Positions 34,546 to 46,241 of a stretch of 64,000 bases of DNA are shown piece after piece (position 1 is the stretch's first letter; the number at the start of each line of letters is the position of its first letter). The notes beneath the pieces were generated by a model. It was not told the DNA's origin, searched no databases, and worked only from the letters and a program-made list of their open reading frames with translations. The position numbers and the translations under genes are program-made. This DNA is from Haematobia irritans (lineage: Eukaryota; Arthropoda; Insecta; Diptera; Muscidae): the NCBI RefSeq assembly GCF_050003625.1, contig NC_134398.1, forward strand, positions 65,232,891 to 65,296,890, in the 5' to 3' direction.

Positions 34546-34966
34546 GCTTATTGTATTTGTCGTCGCGGATTTCGCCAACCTCCTATTGCTATGTTTAAAT
34601 TGACACATTAAGTCGTCTCATCACGACTGGAAATATTGCCGTCAATCAATCAACAATGATATTTTTAAATTCCTTATTATGATATTCATTGATACTTCCT
34701 AATGCTTAAATAGGCTTCTAAAAATTTCGGATTTCCTGCCAAAAAATGAAATCTTTCACCTAAATTATTTCAATACTAAATTTATCAAATATTCACAGAT
34801 ATGAATAAAATATAATTTTTTAAGGTATTTCATAGTGGTTCGGATACTTTTTGAACCAACTTAGAGTAGTTTATATTGTGACGCAATTACATTCACTCCG
34901 CCTTTTCGATATCGCCGTAGAATGTCATCCTGGCCAATGCACTTTGTACGGTCTGAAACCTTTTTT
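34546..34966. other. Single-copy-looking DNA
   Basis: No supported feature. Confidence 0.4.
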
Positions 34967-36108
34967 TTACCCTTCACCTAATGGGGTATACTAACTTTGT
35001 CATTCTGTTTGTAACCCATCCGTTCGTCCGTTGAAATCACGGTAACTTCTGAATGAGACAAGCTATCGATTGAAACATAATACAATTCGATGATAATACA
35101 ATCGATTACAGATTTCACTTCCAGAGCCTCTTGGATAAACAAATTTCACCTGATCCCGTTGAAACTTGGTTTATACTTTCTAATAACCATGCAGAAATTG
35201 GTCCTATCGGTGCCTAATTATATATAGCCCCCATATAATTGTCGTAAAATTGTGTACTTCATTTTTATACAATATTTGTCTCATTTTTACTTCACGCCAT
35301 TAAAGTAAGCAAAATATAATTAAAATAAGAAACATTTTTTTCACATTTGCAAAATTGAACTAAACTCAACTAATTCTCATGAACTAAAATAAAGTTAAAT
35401 CAGCTGTGAAAATGTTGGCGGTCTTTTGTTTAGGGGTAGGTATTTAATTTGTCTCTTTTAGCTAACATAGACTGCATATGAACTTATTTACAATTTAGAT
35501 GACAATGTTAACAAGGTTCAAGATACCATGTTATCACCACCCAAGAAATTTGATCTTTGTTTCTTTGCACTCAAAAAAAAGTGAACTCTCTATTTCACTA
35601 AAGCCAATTTAACTTTATTTTAGTTCATAGAAATATTATGTTTGGAGAAAGTTTTCTTTACTCTAATACTTTTTTGTGTACGTTAGTTAAATTAACTAAA
35701 CCCGAGGAAAAAAATATACTCAAATGAAGCATAAAGATTAACTGAATTCGTGTCTTCCACAAAATAGTTCAGAATTTCTTTAAATTTGTAAATTTTACCA
35801 CAAATGCGTCCATCGTGAACTTCGTATGTCTGTAATGACATTCTTGCAATTTTGAACTCCAAGTTTTTTCTTCAAACTACAAAATTTTCTTTAACAAGTG
35901 AAAAAACTTAGTTATGTCTAATAAATTTTCTTGTATTTGTCGAAAAATATTTACTTATTTTTATGACATCGGCGTGATGCCAACGTTTGTAATACTGTTT
36001 AGTTAAAATTTTCTACAAATATTAAAAATTTTCTAAAATTAACCGAAAGTTTTCTTCCTGGTGGGTTCACTGTTTTTTCAGTGTGTACATAAGATTCGTC
36101 CTGGCATT
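34967..36108 (+). mobile_element. Diverged family A copy, interrupted by a MITE
   Basis: The 5' module (tttacccttcacctaatggg, then ttgaaatcacggtaacttct) leads to one and a half central units ending 'atatagcccccatataatt' at about 35240, and then unrelated sequence to about 35440. The 3' module resumes (acaatttagatgacaatgtt, accacccaagaaatttgat), is cut by the MITE at 35568-36083, and finishes with gtacataagattcgtcctgg. Confidence 0.55.
35568..36083. mobile_element. TIR MITE, second copy (516 bp)
   Basis: The left end cactcaaaaaaaagtgaac and the inverse of cactgaaaaaacagtgaac at the right form imperfect TIRs of about 20 bp. The interior matches 7392-7879 closely (for example ggagaaagttttctttactc and gacatcggcgtgatgccaac). 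No coding frame. The insertion interrupts family A. Confidence 0.7.
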
Positions 36109-37335
36109 AATATGAAGTGTTTCTAAAATTTTGGTGTGGCCGGAGTCGAACAAAATTTTTACGACTCCGACCAACGTAACTAGAGGTACACATTCCCGAC
36201 CATCATATACCATTTTCATCGCCATCATGTTTAACTATTGAGAGTACTGTCTAGTAAAAATATGAAAGTAACATCCACAATACTATGTACTAAAATTGCG
36301 TTATAAAATAATATGGTTACGAAGCTCATTGCCAGTGTGAGTTGATGCACTCATTCCCTGTCCCAAAAATGAATTATGGTCATGCATAATTTTCTAACAA
36401 TAAATAAATAAAATAAACCAATTAGCCTCAGATGCAAAATATCTCAGGGGGATTTTGAGAAAATTGATAAACCCAACCAACATAATAATAAATTTCTTAA
36501 GTCAACCTCAAAAATCCCTAACAAATGAAATATGAAGACAGAAAGCCTTTAGGCCACACAAAAACCTAAAAGAGACAGAGAGAGAAGGAGAGAGGGAGAG
36601 TGTGTATGACAAGCATATTCAAGCACCCAACCAGCCAAAGATAATTGAATATTTTAATAAGGTTGAGTTGAATACAAAAACCAGATGATGGCTACGGTAA
36701 TATGCCTTTGTGGAGTAGGCGACAAAGCTGATAATGTCAATGCTGTATTAGAGGGGAGGAGAAGAGAAATGCATGTGAAATTGAAATTAACTGCTGCAAT
36801 TAGGGTCGGAAAATATGAAATGATTAATATGCAAAAGAGCATAGTAAGCTCATGCGAATGCACACATGCCATTTGGATGCATTATTTTCCATAACTCATA
36901 CAGCATATGAGCATCACACTTTGGCTGCAAGTTGCAATAATGCATGCCACTTGCATCACTCCTGTCATTATGCATACAAGTATGCAGTCAAAAGGGCAGG
37001 GTTAGCAAACCTAGATTATGCAAGGAGATATGTGAATATACTGTGCATGTATGCATTTGATGGGGATGAAAACTTTATAAGTTTATGGAACATATTTGGT
37101 ACGTTTAGAAAAGGTGTTTTATCAATACAGAAAAAGGATAAACTTTTGTGCTTAAGGTACGTTGAAATTAGTTTAAAATTAATAAAAACAAATTCACTGT
37201 AGTTACGTAATATTATTTTACAATCAAAAACATTTTATTATATATTCAGAAACTTAATTTTTAAAAGTGTTTTTGCTTGTATAAATATAGAGTTTTAGAA
37301 TATAAATGGAAAAATATATTCACTGTACGCTCCAA
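36109..37335. other. Mostly single-copy-looking DNA with a GA-rich microsatellite
   Basis: A short gactcc-type repeat fragment (36120-36170) and a purine tract of gagagaaggagaga type (about 36570-36602) are the only repeats. Frames at 36654-37202 contain many His/Cys/Met codons created by catgcat-like words and are not convincing genes. Confidence 0.4.
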
Positions 37336-37780
37336 TATGTGCAACAGAAAACTATGGACCGCCATGGACCAATTTTTCCATGGTTGTTAGAGACCATAGA
37401 CTAACAAAATATCCCAAATTTCGATTGGATAGAATAAAATTTGATCCTCCAAGAGGGTCCTAAAGTCAAATCTGAGGATCGGCTTATATGGGGGCTATAT
37501 GTAATTATGGACCGATATAAACCAATATTTGCATGGTTGTTAGAGACCATATACTAGCACCATGTACAAAATTTCAACCGGATCGGATGAAATTTGCTCC
37601 TCCAAGAGGGTCTGGATGTCAAATCTGGGGATCAGCTTATATGGGGGCTATATATAATTATGGACCGATATGAACCAATTTTTACATGTTTTTTAGAGAC
37701 CATATACTAACACCCCGTACCAAATTTCGGACGGACATCGCTAGATCGACTCAGAATTTCACCACGACCCAGAATATATA

Positions 37781-38711
37781 CAGTGGGGAGCAAAACCGAG
37801 TTCAATGTTGACAACTTAGGAGTATGCTTTATTTGCTTAATAAAAACCGTCTATTGAGTCCAATTGCTACAAAATTTATTTCATTTATACTTTATTTTCT
37901 GATGAACAAAACTGTATATTCAGATAAATTATATACCTCTACTAATGCATTTAGTAAAATAAAATAAAATAAAAGTAAGTCTGAATCTAATTTTGAACTT
38001 TGTGCGTAATACATTAAAATCCAATGTCTTAGTATTTAGTCCATAGTCCTTTATTTCTAATTGTGGTTTTAGCTCGTCTTGACACACTTCTACTAAGTTT
38101 TTTATTATTTCTTTTGAAATATCCGATTAGTTGTGCTGAACTTGGCCCAAGATCTCATCGCATTTTTTGGTGCTCATTGGTGTATTCTCAAGCACCTTTT
38201 AACCAGAGACCATAAATTCCCAATGGGATTGAAATCGGGGTTTTGTGGTAGCCTTTTGAGCATTTGAGAACTGTGATCCGACAACCATTTCCTTACTATT
38301 TGGTTTGTATATTTAGGTTTACTGCTTTTTGAAAAAACTTGAATCCCAAGGTAGGCGCAAACTTCCACAAAATCAGGCAAATTTGATTGCACAATGGGAA
38401 GGTAGTCTCCTTTTCTCATGATTCCTTATCACTAACCAGCGGCCAAGTGTGTCACCATCCCCATACAAGGAAGCTTCCCCCTCTTTTTTTACGGTTTGTG
38501 TGATGTGGTGTGTTTGGACTTTGTCATTACCAGGTCATCACCAGTAATGTTCGGAGGTCGTTACCAGTAATGTTCTATTGCATCAGATTAAAAACGGTTT
38601 AGTTTTTTTCATCTGACCATTAAACTTATTTCCAGTGGGCTTTACTAGACATTTTCTATTTAATAAAGATTGCAAAAAGTGAAAACATGCACTCGGTTTT
38701 GCTCCCCACTG
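37781..38711. mobile_element. Tc1-like element, internally deleted (931 bp)
   Basis: Perfect 21-bp TIRs starting CAGTGGGGAGCAAAACCGAG (37781-37801 and inverse 38691-38711) are flanked by TA on both sides. Only the C-terminal part of a transposase is retained on the minus strand. Confidence 0.9.
38174..38419 (-). pseudogene. Tc1-like transposase remnant
   Basis: An 81-codon frame includes SNLPDFVEVCAYLGIQVF, SKPKYTNQIVRKWLSDHSSQ and LKRLPQNPDFNPIGNLWSLV. These align with the Tc1 region spanning the second and third catalytic residues. The usual QDNDPKHT is SKSSKPKYT-like, so the second D is gone. NPIEN has become NPIGN, so the third catalytic E is also lost. Not functional. Confidence 0.75.
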
Positions 38712-38729
38712 TATACTTTATGGGTATTA

Positions 38730-39661
38730 AAGGGTGATTCTTTTGAGGTTAGGATTTTCATGCATTAGTATTTGACAGATCACGTGGGATTTCAGACATG
38801 GTGTCAAAGAGAAAGATGCTCAGTATGCTTTGACATTTCATCATGAATAGACGAACGATCTGCCACAACGTCGAATTTTCAGTGAATGGGCCCTAGAAAA
38901 GTTGGCAGAAAATCCGCTTTTTTATCGACAAATTTTGTTCAGCGATGAGGCTCATTTCTGGTTGAATGGCTACGTAAATAAGCAAAATTGCCGCATTTGG
39001 AGTGAAGAGCAACCAGAAGCCGTTCAAGAACTGCCCATGCATCCCGAAAAATGCACTGTTTGGTGTGGTTTGTACGCTGGTGGAATCATTGGACCGTATT
39101 TTTTCAAAGATGCTGTTGGACGCAACGTTACGGTGAATGGCGATCGCTATCGTTCGATGCTAACAAACTTTTTGTTGCCAAAAATGGAAGAACTGAACTT
39201 GGTTGACATGTGGTTTCAACAAGATGGCGCTACATGCCACACAGCTCGCGATTCTATGGCCATTTTGAGGGAAAACTTCGGATAACAATTCATCTCAAGA
39301 AATGGACCGGTAAGTTGGCCACCAAGATCATGCGATTTGACGCCTTTAGACTATTTTTTGTGGGGCTACGTCAAGTCTAAAGTCTACAGAAATAAGCCAG
39401 CAACTATTCCAGCTTTGGAAGACAACATTTCCGAAGAAATTCGGGCTATTCCGGCCGAAATGCTCGAAAAAGTTGCCCAAAATTGGACTTTCCGAATGGA
39501 CCACCTAAGACGCAGCCGCGGTCAACATTTAAATGAAATTATCTTCAAAAAGTAAATGTCATGGACCAATCTAACGTTTCAAATAAAGAACCGATGAGAT
39601 TTTGCAAATTTTATGCGTTTTTTTTTTAAAAAAGTTATCAAGCTCTTAACAAATCACCCTT
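38730..39661 (+). mobile_element. Rosa-like (DD41D) mariner deletion derivative, copy 3 (932 bp)
   Basis: The TA duplication is at 38728-38729 and 39662-39663. It shares with copies 1 and 4 the deletion that joins ATGAATAG to cgatctgccacaacgtcg. Confidence 0.88.
38902..39555 (+). pseudogene. DD41D mariner transposase, catalytic half, with nonsense mutation
   Basis: Same frame as copies 1, 2 and 4, but a TAA at 39283-39285 (in place of GAA after ENFG) stops it between the second and third catalytic residues. The remainder, 39286-39555, still reads SRNGPVSWPPRSCDLTPLDY onwards in the same frame. Confidence 0.85.
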
Positions 39662-39735
39662 TAGAACAATATATGTGTTACAAACGAAATGAAACAATTA
39701 ACATAACCCTATCCTATGGTGGAGGGTATAAAAAC

Positions 39736-40287
39736 GATTAAATTAAAATTTTTCCTATAATCAAGTGCGCAAAACTCACTTTAAATCATGATTCTAGAGG
39801 CAAAAAATATTTCCCAGCAAGTTAGCTTCACAAAATTTCGTGAGTAGATTTGTAGTTATAAAAAAAATATATTTTAGAAAAAATTGGCGGGCCTCGCCCC
39901 CTTTTTAGAGTAATTGCCATAAATACCTCGAAAAATTGTGTTATTTGTTTTTGTATCATTCAGCAAAGTTGTAGCTCTTGACTAAGCAAACAAAAATGCT
40001 GAATATATTATTTAAGTCGGAAAAATTTCATCTTCATGCTCTAAACGCAGAAAAATGTCGAAATTTTGCACCGATTCTTTCGGGTTTCCTATTATAGCTC
40101 ATGAACTATTAAACATTTTAACTAACAATCAAAGTAAAAAATGTAGCCTATATATTTATTAACAACTTTCTAGATCACACAAGGTTCATAAGAATACTCC
40201 TTAATAAAATTTTTTTGCAATTATAGTTGTTTTTTTTTGTAAACCAAGCCTTTTACAACGTTTAGTGACTTTCCGAGTACATTGATG
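39736..40287. other. No feature seen
   Basis: AT-rich, apparently single-copy spacer between two family A copies. Confidence 0.45.
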
Positions 40288-42381
40288 TTTTTTTTATACC
40301 CTCCATTATAGGATGGGGGTATATTAACTTTGTCATTCCGTTTGTAACACATCGAAATATTGCTCTAAGACCCCATAAAGTATATATATTCTGGGTCGTG
40401 GTGAAATTCTGAGTCGATCTAAGCATGTCCGTCCGTCCGTCCGTCCGTCCGTCCGTCTGTTGAAATCACGCTAACTTCCGAACGAAACAAGCTATCGACT
40501 TGAAACTTGGCACAAGTAGTTGTTATCGATGTAGGTCGGATGGTATTGAAAATGGGCCATATCGGTCCACTTTTACGTATAGCCCCCATATAAAGGGACC
40601 CTCAGATTTGGCTTATGGAGCCTCTAACAGAAGCATATTTCATCCGATCCGGCTGAAATTTGGTATATGGTGTTGGTATATGGTGTCTAACAACCATTCA
40701 AAAATTGGTCCATATCGGTCCATAATTATATATAGCCCCCATATAAACCGATCCCCAGATTTGGCTTGTGGAGCCTAAAAGAGAAGCAAATTTCATCCGA
40801 TTCGGCTGAAATTTGGTACATGGTGTTGGTATATGGTCTCTAACAACCATGCAAAAATTGGTCCATATCGGTCCATAATTATATATAGCCCCCATATAAA
40901 CCGATCCCCAGATTTGGCTTGTGGAGCCTCTAAGAGAAGCAAATTTCATCCGATCCGGCTGAAATTTGGTGCATGATGTTGGTATATGGTCTCTAACAAC
41001 CATGCAAAAATTGGTCCAAATCGGTCCATAACTATATATAGACCCCATATAAACCGATCTCCAGATTTGGCTTGCGAAGCCTCAAAGAGAAGCAAATTGC
41101 ATCCGATCCGGCTGAAATTTGGTACATGGTGTTGGTATATGGTCTCTAACAACCATGCAAAAATTGGTCCATATCGGTCCATAATTATATATAGCCCCCA
41201 TATAAACCGATCCCCAGATTTGGCTTGTGGAGCCTCTAAGAGAAGCAAATTTCATCCGATCCGGCTGAAATTTGGTGCATGATGTTGGTATATGGTCTCT
41301 AACAGCCATGCAAAAATTGGTCCACATCGGTTCATAATTATGTATAGCCCCCATATAAACCGATCCCCAGATTTGGCTTGCGAAGTCTCCAAGAGAAGCA
41401 AATTTCATCCAATCCGGTTGTAATTTGGAACATGGTGTTAGTATATATATATGATCATTAACAACCGTGCCAGAATTGGTCCATATCGGTCCATAATTAT
41501 ATATAGCCCCCATATAAAACGTTCTCCAGATTTGACCTCCGGAGCCTCTTGGAGGAGCAAAATTCATCCGATCCGGTTCAAATTAGGAACATGGTGTTAG
41601 TATATGGTCGCTAACAACCATACCAAAATTGGTCCAATCACACAAAAATTGGTCCATATCGGTTCATAATCATGGTTGCCACTAGAGCCAAAAATAATCT
41701 ACCAAAATTTTTTTTCTATAGAAAATTTTGTCAAAATTTTATTTCTAGAGAAAATTTTGTTAAAATTTTATTCGGTTCATAATAAAATTTTCATCATTGT
41801 CAAAATTATATTTCTATAGAAAATTTTGTCAAAATTTTATTTCTATAGAAAATTTTGTTCAAATTTTATTCGGTTCATAATCATGGTAGCCACTCGAGCC
41901 AAAAATAATCTACCAAGATTTTATTTCTATAGAAAATTTTGTCAAAAGTTTATTTCTATAGAAAATTTTGTTAAAATTTTCTTTCTGTAGAAATTTTTGT
42001 CAAAATTTTCTTTCTATAGAAAATTTTGTCAAAATTTTTATTTCTATAGAAAATTTTGTGAAAATTTTATGTCTATAGAAAATTTTGTTAAAATTTTATT
42101 TCTGTAGAAAATTTTGTCAAAATTTTATGTCTACTTTCAAACTGAATTATATACGTATTGGATCGATCTTTTTTGATGTAATATATACCACGTATGGACT
42201 TGCATACAATTTAGAAGATGGTGTTAGGAGGTTTTAAGATACCTTGCCATCGGCAAGCGTTACCGCAACTTAAGTAATTCGATTATGGATGGCAGTGTTT
42301 AGAAGAAGTTTCTACGCAATCCATGATGGAGGGTACATAAGCTTCGGCCTGGCCGAACTTACGGCCGTACATACTTGTTTT
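40288..42381 (+). mobile_element. Full-length family A element (2.1 kb)
   Basis: The best uninterrupted plus-strand example. The 5' end is tttttataccctccattata, with ggatgggggtat forming the terminal hairpin. The conserved module (ccccataaagtatatatatt, an expanded ccgt run at 40429-40456) comes next, then six or seven 153-bp units (40510-41660). The 29-bp minisatellite is at 41690-42130, the 3' module at 42170-42340 and the hairpin TTCGGCCTGGCCGAA near 42345. It ends tacttgttt at about 42380. Frames of 90-161 codons on both strands are by-products of the 153-bp period. Confidence 0.8.
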
Positions 42382-42619
42382 TTTTTTATTATGGTATGTA
42401 AAGGTTCTTGTAAACAAGAAATATATGAGCCAGAGTATCCATAGCTCAGAGATGGATGCAGTGTTACCGTTGTGCGACTTTAGTCGAATTTTGCAACCTT
42501 TTCGACGTCATGCGACTTTTTGTGCGACTTTTTCAAAATATGTAAAATGTGCGCATGCGAATAAAAGTCGCACAAAAGGGAAGTGCTTAAATTTTAAGCA
42601 ATTTGTATAAGTGGGAATT

Positions 42620-42810
42620 CATCGCCGTGCGCCTTACGCGAAGCCACCGTCATGGATTCAAACCCAGTTTCGACCAAAGAGCAAAATGTGTTTCTACGGT
42701 GGATAATGAATGTTTCAAAGTTTCTCCACAATGTGAGACGCCAGAACTCACTTTTCAATGACAAGTTGCCATTGAGCTAAACATAGAAGCACTCATAACT
42801 AAGAGAGAAG
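42620..42810 (+). mobile_element. SINE family S1 copy, degenerate
   Basis: A decayed tRNA-like head with B box (ggattcaaaccc) and tttcgaccaaagagcaaaat is followed by the body segment caatgacaagttgccattga and 'gctaaacatagaagc'. This gives more of the S1 body than the head-only copy at 17249. It lies within the hAT-like element and ends close to the next insertion. Confidence 0.6.
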
Positions 42811-42825
42811 TAAATCATGTACAGT

Positions 42826-44264
42826 CATTAGCGTAGCTAGACAATTTTCCTAGGGGGGGCTATAGCCCCCCTGGCTAAAACTTTATAGACTGAACTTAAG
42901 ACATCAAAATAGCTCAACAATCAATTTATAATAAATCAACTAAAAGTACCCTACGAGAAATTGGTGCAAATTGCCACTGACGGACCTATCACAGAACTGG
43001 TACCTGTGCTCCAGTTAGTTACAATTTTCACATTTAGTGAAATAAAATTATCAGAATAACCTTTTTTTCGACATATTTCAAGTTTTTTTTTTCATTTCGG
43101 GTTCGATTAGGAGCCCACATTGAAAAATATTTTGATTTTTTTTTTTGTGGATATTCTTTAGTAACTAATTTGCATTTCTGTCCGAGACTGGTTCCTGAGG
43201 ACCTGTTTATGAGTTGCTCCTGCTAAATTGCCCCAGGACGTGTCGTTTGGGATGAGTCCAAGACTCGTCCTAAAATGTAAGTTTACTCCGTCAATGACAA
43301 ACCCATGTTAAAGTGGACGGTCCCTTCCATACGTTTTGATCAGAACTGGGACTGGTCCCTACACACCAGGGACTAGTCCTGTACCAGTTCTGTGGTTGAT
43401 CCATTTCCCGTAGGGTAGTTCCACACTTTTCCCAGCAAAAAATTGGGAGTTGTTCTAAAGTCACAACTTTAAAAGCACTTCCAAAAATGTCTTCACAAAG
43501 AAGTTAACTATTTTATCTACACAGGAAGTTTTTTACTTCATTTTTTATATTTTAATGCGTAATTTTTTGTTTTCTTTTTTTTTTAATATTTAAAAAAAGA
43601 GTAAGAATAAATAAAATGGTACAAATTATTCAAATTTTGCCACAAAAATGCTAAATCCATTATAGAAAAATCGATAATATCTGAAAAAACGTTTCAAACA
43701 AGCGTTAGAATGCATTAAAAATCATAATAAAGTATAAAAATTATTTATTTGGGAGAATATCACAAAATTTTTAATTCAAATTCAAAACACTGAATTCGGA
43801 TCACACCTTAAGAAGTGATGCAAATTCATAGCAACGGTTGTTGAAACGGTGGACATTCGTTCTATGACAAGTTCATACTACATTCATCGCTTCTCCGCCA
43901 ATTTTGTACCACTTCCAGACCCAAAAAGAACATTTTCACTTCTTTTTTGGCGACGCTTTTTTGCAGCATTATTAAGATATTAATTTATGAAAGAATAGTT
44001 TTAATATCAATTACTATTTTATATTCAGCTAAATCATAAGTTCAACCACAGCTTTATTTCATAAATATCAGACTTCTACCACAACCCAAGTAATTCGATT
44101 GTGCATGAAAGTCTTTAGTGGAACTTTGTGCGTTGTACGAGTATATACTTGTTTAATTTTTATAAAAATGTAAAATCGTAAATAGGTTTTCAAATTCTGG
44201 GGGGGGCTAAAATTTTTCTGGGGGGGGTCTAAGCCCCCTCCCCAGAGGCCTTCCTACGCTTATG
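42826..44264. mobile_element. Non-autonomous hAT-like element, copy 3 (1439 bp)
   Basis: Inverted orientation relative to copies 1 and 2, CATTAGCGTAGCTAG at 42826 and the inverse of CATAAGCGTAGG ending at 44264. Perfect duplication TGTACAGT at 42818-42825 and 44265-44272. The extra length over the other copies is mostly the 467-bp TA-flanked element at 42949-43415. Confidence 0.9.
42949..43415. mobile_element. TA-flanked MITE with CCCTACGNGAAAT ends (467 bp)
   Basis: The left end CCCTACGAGAAAT and right end (inverted) CCCTACGGGAAAT are flanked by TA at 42947-42948 and 43416-43417. The interrupted hAT-like sequence (actaaaagta, tagttccaca) is continuous in copy 1. A second inverted block, cacagaactggtac, lies about 35-40 bp inside each end. 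CCC-starting ends and TA target resemble the element at 3803-5893. Confidence 0.85.
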
Positions 44265-44933
44265 TGTACAGTATCACAATGGAACCTAACCTACGATACC
44301 TACCTTAAACGGTGTTCTGGTTTGTTAATTCGTTGTTTTGTTGCATATCATTTCAACCACTAGCTCCGTTCGAGTACCCACTAATTTTTGATAATTATCA
44401 CAAATTTTTACTGGAGTCTTTCGTTTACTCCAAAAATCCAGCAAAAGAGAGCCAGAGTGAGATCAAATTTGAAATTTGAGGAATAGTTTTTGCTAGGAAT
44501 TTGTTCCCAGTAAAATCTTGCAAGAGTTAGACATAAACAAATAATACGTGCAATATATTTCACAGAGTCAATTAGGAGCGTAGTATAAAAAATAAATATT
44601 TTTGTTTTTTTAATTGATTTAAATGCTTTTAATTGGCTGATAGTAAATTGGCACTGGATGGCGTTCACCTACTTTTCTGCTAATTTTAGGAAGGAGAAAA
44701 AAATCAATTTTATATTTATTGCAAGTTTACGTTTTAATGGATTTTATGATACAATAAGTTGCTAAAATATCTCTTTATGTTAAAGGGAGTGTTCCTTTAT
44801 TGTTTTTGTGTTGATTTATAGAAGATTTTTTTTGTAATAAATGTAATAAAAATACTTCACAAATGTATGCGACTTTTTTATCATTATGCTACCTTTTTTT
44901 CTCAAAATATCCAACGGTAACACTGGGTGGATG

Positions 44934-45379
44934 TGAAGTATATTGTGCACTATTGAATACTTACTTACTTACTATCTCGATCTTTTTTTCAACACTGGTT
45001 TCGAGACTCAGATTAATTTTCTGCGCGGAAATCTACAGTTACTACTTAAATCTTGTTTCTTTGAGATAAATATACTAATATTTTGTATATTGTGACATTT
45101 GTGGACAAGTCCTACATAAACGTTGCGGCTTGGGTATCTTGTACTAAAAGAAATCAAGCCTAATTATATGTTATGGACACTGTGAAGATTATCCGAAAGT
45201 ATTTTACACAACCAAATTTACGTTACATATAGCAATTGTTATATATTTCACCACTAAACCCAAAGAAAAGTAGACTTCTAAAATCCAGTTTCAAATTCTT
45301 GTTTCTAGCCTGAATCCGCACTTAAAATTTTAAGTACGCAAATACTAAGTTATACTCATATTAGTGCGCTTATTTTTGC
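44934..45379. other. Single-copy-looking DNA
   Basis: No supported gene or repeat. Confidence 0.4.
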
Positions 45380-45387
45380 AATTCAAG

Positions 45388-46233
45388 CATAGCTTGGGAA
45401 TAATGATTAGTAATCCTAATGATTAGCAATTGGATTAGAAATTTTATTTGGTTGAAAAATTGATTAATTATGATTAGTTAGCCATTTTTGACGATTACTA
45501 ATTGATTAGATTAGAAATAATCAAAAATCTAATCACAATTAGTGACGATTAGCATTTCTAATCAAATCTAATCAAAAAAATAATTGATTAGATTTCTTAA
45601 TAATTTTTTATTAGATTTGATTAGATCAACTATTTTTTACTATTTTTGTAAAAAGAAAGTATTTATTTATCATATTTGTTGCTATATTTACATAATATAA
45701 CAGTTTTTGAATATTGTATAAAATTGCATACGTTGCACCCTGTTCTTTAAATAAACACTAGACAAAGCTGCTTATATACAATTCACAAAAAATTGGCATT
45801 AGACTTCATTAATACCAACTTTTCAAAAGAAAAGTCTGACAATGAATTTCGTCTTGGAGTATTGATGAAGCCTGAAGAGCTGAATCTTAAAAGGCTCTGG
45901 ATGACTTCTGAGGATTTTATATTATGTAAATATAGTAACAAATATGACAAATAAATATTTTCTTTTCACAAAATAGTTAAAAATAGTTGATCTAATCAAA
46001 TCTAATCAAAAATTATTTAGAAATATAATCAATTATTTTTTTTTTTTTGATTAGTTTTGATTAGATTTGATTAGAAATGCTAATCGTCACTAATTGTGAT
46101 TAGATTTTTGATTATTTCTAATCTAATCAATTAGTAATCTGAAATTTGTATCTAAATTCAATTCTAATGATTAAATTATTTTATTTCTCTAATCGTAATG
46201 ATTTCTAATTGTAATCGAAATTCCCAAGCTATG
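45388..46233. mobile_element. hAT-like element with long inverted arms (846 bp)
   Basis: Ends CATAGCTTGGGAAT and inverse, with perfect 8-bp duplication AATTCAAG at 45380-45387 and 46234-46241. Each arm of about 220-270 bp is packed with taatcaaatctaatca and gattagaaat words, inverted between the arms. The centre (about 45788-45925) has a coding-like frame including ALDFINTNFSKEKSDNEF that may be a scrap of the parent transposase. Confidence 0.85.
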
Positions 46234-46241
46234 AATTCAAG

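Larger units (their letters stand above)
37336..39735 (-). mobile_element. Family A copy, split by a Tc1-like and a rosa-like element
   Basis: Segments 37336-37780, 38714-38727 and 39664-39735 join into one copy. Central units come first, then the module around gactcagaatttcaccacga, 'atatata', 'ctttatgggtat' and 'gaacaatat', and the 5' end ccctatcctatggtggaggg. Both insertions sit at TA dinucleotides only 16 bp apart. Confidence 0.75.
42459..44925. mobile_element. hAT-like element containing three later insertions
   Basis: Termini CAGTGTTACCGTTG at 42459 and the inverse ending at 44925. Flanks gatggatg (42451-42458) and ggtggatg (44926-44933) differ by one base. Subterminal tgcgacttt words face each other. 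Removing the hAT-like element at 42826-44264 leaves about 1.0 kb. No transposase frame is recognised; a frame at 44408-44668 is unconvincing. Confidence 0.75.

Noticed and set aside
36852..37202. A 116-codon host gene
   Set aside because: The frame has an odd His/Cys/Met excess driven by catgcat words, no recognisable domain and no splice or start support.
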